Made by a program: the position numbers and the translations under genes. Shown one piece after another: positions 6,216 through 10,675 of a stretch of DNA of 10,675 nt; position 1 is the first letter of the stretch, and each line of letters starts with the position of its first letter. The stretch spans positions 1-10,675 of the forward strand of contig JAWCQO010000013.1 in NCBI GenBank assembly GCA_038869735.1, given 5' to 3'. Under the pieces are notes generated by a model that was not told the DNA's origin, searched no databases, and saw only the letters and a program-made list of their open reading frames with translations. Source of the DNA: Candidatus Anstonellales archaeon. Its GTDB lineage: Archaea; Micrarchaeota; Micrarchaeia; Anstonellales; CG1-02-47-40.

Positions 6216-6666
6216 CTTTCGCTTTTGCTTTCTGTCTATGATGAAAAAGAAACGATTGATTGTTTGTATACCAAAAAGAATAGGTATCGACCTTTACAAC
6301 AAAAGACTATAATCAAGATGATGATATAGGATTTGTTACATAAACCAAACTAAAATACGCCACGGCGCATTTCGATCAATTAAATAAGAAACAAAAAAGA
6401 TTCAAGTATCATTTCAAGTTACCCCCTCCACAAGATTTTCCACATTTTTTCGAATTTATAAAATCCGGAAATTATGCAAAATACACCAGCAATTTTGAAG
6501 CTGAATTAAAGGGATAGCTTCTTGCATGAGGTAAGAAACCGATTATTTCCAGCATTCGACCCAAGTGTCATTAAACTTTTTTGCGATATAGAGGTTTTGG
6601 GGTTCGTTGAATGTCGTGCAGAGCCTGCCCATCGTCTATTTTTTATTCTAGTCCTCATTATCAGTA
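6216..6666. other. 451-bp gap without a convincing gene
   Basis: Bounded by the hsp20 promoter and the dph2 stop codon. I find no tRNA, rRNA, C/D box pair or long frame. It holds a 24-codon plus-strand ATG frame (6238-6312). It also has a 57-codon open stretch without any start codon (6344-6517), whose translation, including PPPQDFPHFFEFIKSGNYAKY, looks protein-like. A TATA-like TTTATAAAA lies at 6455-6463, and a T run (CTATTTTTTATTC) at about 6637-6649 on the plus strand. A decayed gene or a short untranslated RNA is possible; neither is established. Confidence 0.5.
6344..6517 (+). pseudogene. Possible gene remnant without start codon
   Basis: A 57-codon open stretch bounded by TAA (6341) and TAG (6515), with no ATG, GTG or TTG in frame. 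The reading has a plausible amino-acid mix: KKQKRFKYHFKL, then DFPHFFEFIKSGNYAKYTSNFEAELKG. The same frame upstream of the TAA reads KDYNQDDDIGFVT, as if one gene were interrupted. I recognise no family. A stretch this long can occur by chance in AT-rich DNA. Confidence 0.2.
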
Positions 6667-7572
6667 TCAGAGCAGTTTTTCCAACATCCAAAAATCAGAA
6701 ACATCTATAATGGGTTTTCCGTATCTTTCATAATCATCTGGAATTCGAGGGCACGCTGTATTAATATATGCGTCAAAAAAATTGAAATCCTGTAATGCTT
6801 CTGGATCGATAAAGTTGGAAACTAAAATATACCCTTTCCTTTTCTTGCGCTCCAAGATTTTTTTAATTCTCACCGCCACTTCAAGGTTGAACTGTCCATT
6901 TTTAGTTGAAACAAGAATCCCAAAAGTTTTGACTGTCTGGCTTGCACACGCAAGAATCATCCCTCTCCTCCTTTTCTGAATTTTGTCTAGTTCGTCATCC
7001 AACCTTTTTATTAAACCAGAAAAAGGATCAAAAATAAAGGTTGGGATATGTTTATCTATCCCGAGAGGATGAAAGAATCCTCCCCCAAAATATAAGAGGC
7101 AATCAGCTTTTTTTGCAGCTTTGGTTGCTGCAAGAGTGTCGCAGCCCAAAACCTGACCAGGATATCGAGTATGTGGACCTCCTTTTTCAACAATTATTCT
7201 GTGCCCAGCTGATTCAAGAATATACCTAATTTCGGGGATAAGATGAACATGCTGGACCGTGGTTAAAAGACCGATACTCTTATACTGAGAGAGTACCTTT
7301 AATCCTTTCTTTATAACAGTTAATTTCACATCAAGTGGATAGGGAACATATTCAATTCTGAACGCCTCTCCCTTCACTTTCTGAAATTCGGCATGTCCAT
7401 AATGCCTTAACAAATCAACTTTAAGCGTTCTGGCTTCCTCTAAGGCCAAGTCACAAGCTCCGAAACACCGAGCAGAAGAAATAAAAACCTCATGCCCTTC
7501 TCTTTCAAGCTTTTCTGCTTCTCCCTTTGCTTTGTTTTTAAGCCCCTCTGGAAACTGAAGAAGAATCCTCAT
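6667..7572 (-). CDS. dph2: 2-(3-amino-3-carboxypropyl)histidine synthase, diphthamide biosynthesis Dph2
   Basis: Catalyses the first step of diphthamide formation: transfer of the 3-amino-3-carboxypropyl group from S-adenosylmethionine to the conserved histidine of translation elongation factor 2, by a non-canonical radical mechanism using a [4Fe-4S] cluster. Archaeal enzymes are homodimers. The protein has 301 residues. The three cluster cysteines, one from each repeat domain, are visible: C40 in FGACDLA, C144 in GQVLGCDTLA and C274 in NTACPRIPDD. Other family segments are LLQFPEGLK (4-12), LRHYGHAEF (55-63), TTVQHVHLIPE (104-114), YFGGGFFHPLG (161-171) and IVSTK-like ILVSTKNGQ (219-227). 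It is shorter than the Pyrococcus enzyme (about 340), lacking a C-terminal tail and having a short N-terminus, but no catalytic element is lost. It lies 58 bp behind ppsA, with its own TATA box abutting the ppsA stop. The ribosome-binding site (AGGAT) is weak. Confidence 0.94.
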   Translation of the reverse strand: MRILLQFPEGLKNKAKGEAEKLEREGHEVFISSARCFGACDLALEEARTLKVDLLRHYGHAEFQKVKGEAFRIEYVPYPLDVKLTVIKKGLKVLSQYKSIGLLTTVQHVHLIPEIRYILESAGHRIIVEKGGPHTRYPGQVLGCDTLAATKAAKKADCLLYFGGGFFHPLGIDKHIPTFIFDPFSGLIKRLDDELDKIQKRRRGMILACASQTVKTFGILVSTKNGQFNLEVAVRIKKILERKKRKGYILVSNFIDPEALQDFNFFDAYINTACPRIPDDYERYGKPIIDVSDFWMLEKLL

Positions 7573-7621
7573 GAGAATATCCTACAGTGATCATTTTAGT
7601 TTTTATCTTTATTACCTTAAT

Positions 7622-7630
7622 TATTTATAT
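7622..7630 (-). promoter_or_regulatory. Probable dph2 TATA box
   Basis: ATATAAATA on the minus strand starts right after the ppsA stop codon. A transcript start about 25 bp downstream, near 7600, would give dph2 a leader of about 28 nt. Read-through from ppsA is also possible because no strong oligo-T run separates them. Confidence 0.45.
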
Positions 7631-10027
7631 CTAATCAGTGTGTTCTACTGAACTTTTATGCTCTACTCCTTCAGCAATTTTGGCTAATCTCCGTAGCATG
7701 ATTTTTTTCTCTGCAGAAGCCACATTTCTTCTTACTATTTCAAGAGCATCAGGATTTACTGAGATGCTGGTAATCCCGTATTCAATGAGCTTTTCAGCGA
7801 ATTCTGGATAAACGGAGGGAGCCTGACCACAGAGCGAGCTTGTTACTCCGTGTTTTGAGCAAACTTTGATAACGTGCTCTATGCTCTTTAATACTGCGTG
7901 GTTCCTCTCGTCGAATATATCTGATACCGTAGCGTTATCTCTGTCAAGACCAAGTATTAATTGCGTTAAATCGTTTGAGCCGATGGAAACTCCATCTATT
8001 CCCTCTTTGCAAAAGTCATCTATCAATAAAACTGTAGATGGAACTTCACACATAATCCACAGCTTAAAATCTCTTGTTCTGTGTATTCCGACTTCTCGCA
8101 ACATATCACGAATTGCCCGGATTTCACCAATTCTCCTTACAAATGGAATCATAAGCCACAGATTTTTTAAGCCGTACTCGTCCCTAACCTTCTTAAGTGC
8201 ATAAAGCTCAAGTTTGAATACTTCGGGCTCTTTTATATATCGCGCACATCCTCTGTAACCCATCATTGGGTTTGCTTCAACCGGCTCAAATTCCTCTCCG
8301 CCCTTTAGATTTCTATATTCATTTGTTTTGAAGTCACTTGCCCTATAAACAACTGGTCTTGGATAAAACGCCGAAGCAAAAATTCTCATTTTCTCTGCAA
8401 GTTTGTTTATATACTCCTCACCGCGTCCTTCTTTGAGCATCTTTTTTGGGTGCTCCCCTATCTCTGCCATCATAAATTCTGCTCGCAACAGTCCAACACC
8501 GTCACAAGGCATACTTGCAACTTTTTCTGCCAATTCTGCTTCCGCAAGGTTGACATAAATTTTTGTGCCCGTAACAATTTGATGTGAAGCCGAGAACTGC
8601 TCCTCTGCTCCTCTTTTAGCGGCTTTTCTTTCTTCGATGTCGACATCCCCGTCATAGACAATGCCGTGGCTTGCATCAACTGTTACAAACTGCCCTTCTT
8701 TGAGAACCTTTGTTGCGTTACCGCTACCTACAATACATGGAATCCCCATTTCTCTAGATACTATTGCCGCATGGCAGGTCATGCCGCCAGTATCAGTTAT
8801 TATTGCACTTGCCTTTTTCATAGCTGGCACAAAGTCAGGCGTAGTCATCTCTGTTACAAGAATTTCGCCATTCTTCATTTTTACAATGTCTTTGGGAGTT
8901 GGAACATGTCTAACATTTCCTTTTCCGATCCCCGGAGCAGCTCCAAGTCCTCTTACGATTATCTTTGCATCCGTAAGTTTTGTCTTCAAAGCGCCCGTAT
9001 CCTTTCTTTCTTCTTGGAGTGAAGAGGGAGCTGCCGCAGACTTCGTAACTCCCTCCTCCTCTTCTATTATATCTTTAAGCGTCGTTATCGGTCTTGATTG
9101 CACGATATAAGCTTTATCATTCATATAAGCCCATTCGATATCCTGCGGCTTTTTGTAGTGATCCTCTATTATCACGGCCAATTGAGCAAGTTCTAAAATT
9201 TGTTTATCAGTTAATTTTTGCACTGCTTTTTTTGTAGCTTCAACATCAACTCGCTCATTCCTTCCATTTCTTTTGATAATCATCCAGTCCTGTACAGCTA
9301 CCTTCTTTTCTACTATCCTTCGCTCTTTTTTACTTACAATGTATCTATCCGGGGTAATTGCACCCGACACCACCACCTCCCCAAGACCATAAGCAGCTTC
9401 TATAGATATCCAATCCCTTCTAGCAGTTATAGGGTCAACAGAAAAAAGAACTCCCGCGACTTCTGATTGTACCATCTCTTGAACTACTGCACAGAGACCT
9501 ACCCTCAAATGGTCAAAACCGTTTTCTTGTCTATAATAAATCGCTCTTGCTTCAAACAGCGATGCCCAGCATTCTTTTACAGCTTGCATCACTTCAGCTC
9601 CACCGATTACATTTAGAAAAGAAGCTTGCTGCCCTGCAAAGGATGCAGTAGGTAAATCCTCAGCTGTTGCAGAGCTTCTTACAGCAACATAAACGTCGTC
9701 TCCATTTTTTCTTAATGAGTTATAAGCAGTTATAACTTCTTCACGTATTCGCTGTGGAATCTCTCCAGCAAGTATCCTTCCCTTTATTATTTCAGAAGCT
9801 TCGTTTAAAGCTCGCGTATCACGAACATTCAAGTTTTCAGTATTCTCTTTTATTGCGTCGTCTATTCTGTTGTAGCGTATGAACTCAAAATAAGCACTAC
9901 TTGTAACGCAAAAACCGTTTGGAACTGGAAGACCTAAGCTTAACATCTCACCAAGATTAGCTCCTTTTCCCCCTACTTCATTAATCATTTCTTTTCTTAT
10001 TTGGGAGAACCATAAGATAACATCCAC
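7631..10027 (-). CDS. ppsA: Phosphoenolpyruvate synthase (pyruvate, water dikinase)
   Basis: Converts pyruvate, ATP and water to phosphoenolpyruvate, AMP and phosphate, the entry step of gluconeogenesis; in some archaea it can also run toward pyruvate. The protein has 798 residues, the normal length. N-terminal ATP-binding domain (about 1-330): NEVGGKGANLGEM, VAVRSSATAEDLPTASFAGQQ, SVDPITARRDW and DIEWAY. A charged linker (EEEEGVTKSAAAPSS) leads to the swivelling phosphohistidine domain with TDTGGMTCHAAIVSRE; H419 is the phosphorylated residue. The C-terminal TIM barrel binds pyruvate/PEP: LLRAEFM, RASDFKTNEYRNL, ANPMMGYRGCARY, IGSNDLTQL and the catalytic-cysteine loop SLCGQAPS (C733). GTG 10027 is chosen because GAGGGTGA lies 4 nt before it and homologues begin close to ILWF. 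The GTG at 10051 has AAGGA directly adjacent, with no room for a ribosome-binding site. Divergent from nadM, with a shared TATA region. Confidence 0.96.
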   Translation of the reverse strand: MDVILWFSQIRKEMINEVGGKGANLGEMLSLGLPVPNGFCVTSSAYFEFIRYNRIDDAIKENTENLNVRDTRALNEASEIIKGRILAGEIPQRIREEVITAYNSLRKNGDDVYVAVRSSATAEDLPTASFAGQQASFLNVIGGAEVMQAVKECWASLFEARAIYYRQENGFDHLRVGLCAVVQEMVQSEVAGVLFSVDPITARRDWISIEAAYGLGEVVVSGAITPDRYIVSKKERRIVEKKVAVQDWMIIKRNGRNERVDVEATKKAVQKLTDKQILELAQLAVIIEDHYKKPQDIEWAYMNDKAYIVQSRPITTLKDIIEEEEGVTKSAAAPSSLQEERKDTGALKTKLTDAKIIVRGLGAAPGIGKGNVRHVPTPKDIVKMKNGEILVTEMTTPDFVPAMKKASAIITDTGGMTCHAAIVSREMGIPCIVGSGNATKVLKEGQFVTVDASHGIVYDGDVDIEERKAAKRGAEEQFSASHQIVTGTKIYVNLAEAELAEKVASMPCDGVGLLRAEFMMAEIGEHPKKMLKEGRGEEYINKLAEKMRIFASAFYPRPVVYRASDFKTNEYRNLKGGEEFEPVEANPMMGYRGCARYIKEPEVFKLELYALKKVRDEYGLKNLWLMIPFVRRIGEIRAIRDMLREVGIHRTRDFKLWIMCEVPSTVLLIDDFCKEGIDGVSIGSNDLTQLILGLDRDNATVSDIFDERNHAVLKSIEHVIKVCSKHGVTSSLCGQAPSVYPEFAEKLIEYGITSISVNPDALEIVRRNVASAEKKIMLRRLAKIAEGVEHKSSVEHTD

Positions 10028-10080
10028 AACATCACCCTCTTTTAAAATCACTCCTTGAAAACTTAGAAAGGATTATGAGA

Positions 10081-10093
10081 TTTTTAAATTTAA
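10081..10093. promoter_or_regulatory. Shared AT-rich TATA element of divergent ppsA and nadM
   Basis: TTTTTAAATTTAA between the two genes reads as a TATA box on both strands (minus TTAAATTTAAAAA). On the plus strand its centre is about 25 nt from the nadM ATG at 10112, fitting a leaderless mRNA. On the minus strand a start near 10060 leaves ppsA a leader of about 34 nt with the GAGGGTGA site. Confidence 0.5.
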
Positions 10094-10108
10094 TTGGATA
10101 CAAAACTC

Positions 10109-10624
10109 ATGATGAGGGGTTTGTTTGTTGGTAGATTCCAACCTTTCCATCTTGGACATCTACACGCTATAAAATATGCGCTCAATAGCTGCCGGCATCT
10201 TAATATAGTTATCGGCAGCGCCCAACGAGCCTATGAATTAGATAACCCATTTACAGCCGGGGAGCGTATCGAGATGATTTTGCGGGTTCTTGATGCTGAA
10301 CAAATAAGCAATAAGTGTCTACTTGTACCAATTCCAGACTTTCAAAGTAACTATCTCTGGGTTCACTATGTAATCTCCTGTCTCCCTCATTTTGATGTCG
10401 TTTATGCAAATACGCCTTTAATTATTAGGTTGTTCTCTGATGCAGGTTTTAAAATAAAAGAGATACCATTTTTTTCGCGATACTCTCTTGAAGCAAAAAA
10501 AATAAGGAGTCTAATGTCAAAAGACCGGGCATGGAAAAAATATGTTCATGTCGAAGTATATAACTTTATAAAAGAAATTGGCGGAGTCGAAAGGATAAAA
10601 GCATTAGTAAGCAAGAGTAAATAA
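10109..10624 (+). CDS. nadM: Nicotinamide-nucleotide adenylyltransferase, archaeal NadM type
   Basis: Forms NAD+ from nicotinamide mononucleotide and ATP, releasing pyrophosphate; last step of NAD synthesis or salvage. The protein has 171 residues, the usual archaeal length. Nucleotidyltransferase fold with the signature GRFQPFHLGH (8-17) binding ATP phosphates, then GSAQRAYELDNPFTAGER (36-53) and PIPDFQSNYLWVHYV (74-88), closely matching archaeal NadM in order and spacing. The second ATP motif, normally YSGTEIRRR, reads YSLEAKKIR (125-133): the serine and final arginine are there, but the threonine is gone and two residues are added. The C-terminus IKEIGGVERIKAL is typical. ATG 10112 (MRGLFVG) is equally acceptable and fits the TATA distance slightly better; TTG 10094 would precede the probable transcript start. 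No Shine-Dalgarno, so probably leaderless. Confidence 0.94.
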   Translation: MMRGLFVGRFQPFHLGHLHAIKYALNSCRHLNIVIGSAQRAYELDNPFTAGERIEMILRVLDAEQISNKCLLVPIPDFQSNYLWVHYVISCLPHFDVVYANTPLIIRLFSDAGFKIKEIPFFSRYSLEAKKIRSLMSKDRAWKKYVHVEVYNFIKEIGGVERIKALVSKSK

Positions 10625-10627
10625 GAT

Positions 10628-10675
10628 TCTTGGTAATATTCTTTATCCATAATCTTGGTAATATTCTTTATCCAT
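10628..10675 (+). repeat. Perfect 23-nt tandem repeat at the window end
   Basis: Two identical 23-nt copies beginning TCTTGGTAATATTCTTTATC lie at 10628-10650 and 10653-10675, separated by AA, period 25. They start 4 nt after the nadM stop and run to the last base, so more copies could follow. Each copy is T-rich and could add to nadM termination. Confidence 0.85.

Noticed and set aside
6318-6324. Box C-like ATGATGA suggesting a C/D box guide RNA
   Set aside because: No CTGA box D lies within the next 60 nt; the nearest is about 180 nt away.
6600-6615. GGTTCG stretch resembling a tRNA T-arm
   Set aside because: The flanking bases do not pair as a 5-bp stem, and no anticodon or acceptor stem can be drawn.
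6543-6632. 29-codon minus-strand ATG frame (starts MGRLCTTFNEPQ)
   Set aside because: No ribosome-binding site, no TATA box at a fitting distance, and no recognised family; length is within chance.
6506-6710. Overlapping 61- and 62-codon frames on the two strands across the dph2 3' end
   Set aside because: They overlap each other and the end of dph2, lack ribosome-binding sites, and one frame on each strand is expected by chance.
8661-9110. 149-codon plus-strand frame inside ppsA
   Set aside because: It is antisense to the strongly conserved His-domain and linker of PpsA; its composition is explained by that overlap.
7631-10051. GTG at 10051 as the ppsA start
   Set aside because: AAGGA touches the codon with no spacer, whereas GTG 10027 has GAGGGTGA at proper distance and matches the usual PpsA N-terminus.

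Overview
This AT-rich window carries an archaeal housekeeping segment. The evidence is the gene set: an archaeal-type SMC, a translin-family protein, archaeal-type UMP kinase, archaeal Hsp20, the single-gene archaeal Dph2, pyruvate water dikinase and the archaeal NadM type of NMN adenylyltransferase. The signals agree: TATA boxes about 25 bp before predicted transcript starts, several genes without any leader, and Shine-Dalgarno sequences of the GAGGT/GGTGA type. I cannot place the lineage from sequence alone; a euryarchaeal or DPANN-type archaeon would fit. No rRNA, tRNA, CRISPR array or intact mobile element was seen.

Layout. Bases 2-2965 (+) are the 3' five-sixths of smc, cut by the window edge. 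Convergent to it, 10 bp away, is a minus-strand pair: a translin-family gene (4030-4596), then a lipoprotein with a ComEC-like metallo-beta-lactamase fold that has lost its metal ligands (2976-4028). One TATA box at about 4618-4625 lies midway between translin and pyrH (4648-5334, +). It sits at the right distance for leaderless transcripts in both directions. Behind pyrH is a small lysine-rich gene (5348-5527). Facing it is the hsp20 unit (5586-6149, -), with a possible 13-residue Lys/Cys peptide gene at its end. The same 12-mer, TAAATGGGGTGA, supplies the stop codon of pyrH and of hsp20 and the ribosome-binding site of the small gene behind each. The hsp20 promoter carries a nested inverted repeat over the predicted start of transcription.

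Bases 6216-6666 hold no convincing gene, only fragments. Then come dph2 (6667-7572, -), ppsA (7631-10027, -) and, divergent from ppsA, nadM (10109-10624, +). A perfect 23-nt tandem repeat closes the window.

Together the genes cover chromosome organisation (SMC), RNA or nucleic-acid metabolism (translin), UTP supply (PyrH), protein quality control (Hsp20), EF-2 modification (Dph2), gluconeogenesis (PpsA) and NAD synthesis (NadM). No complete new multi-gene system is evident. The most unusual items are the ligand-less MBL lipoprotein coupled to translin, the symmetric divergent promoter, the hsp20 operator-like dyad, and the mirrored small-gene arrangement between pyrH and hsp20.
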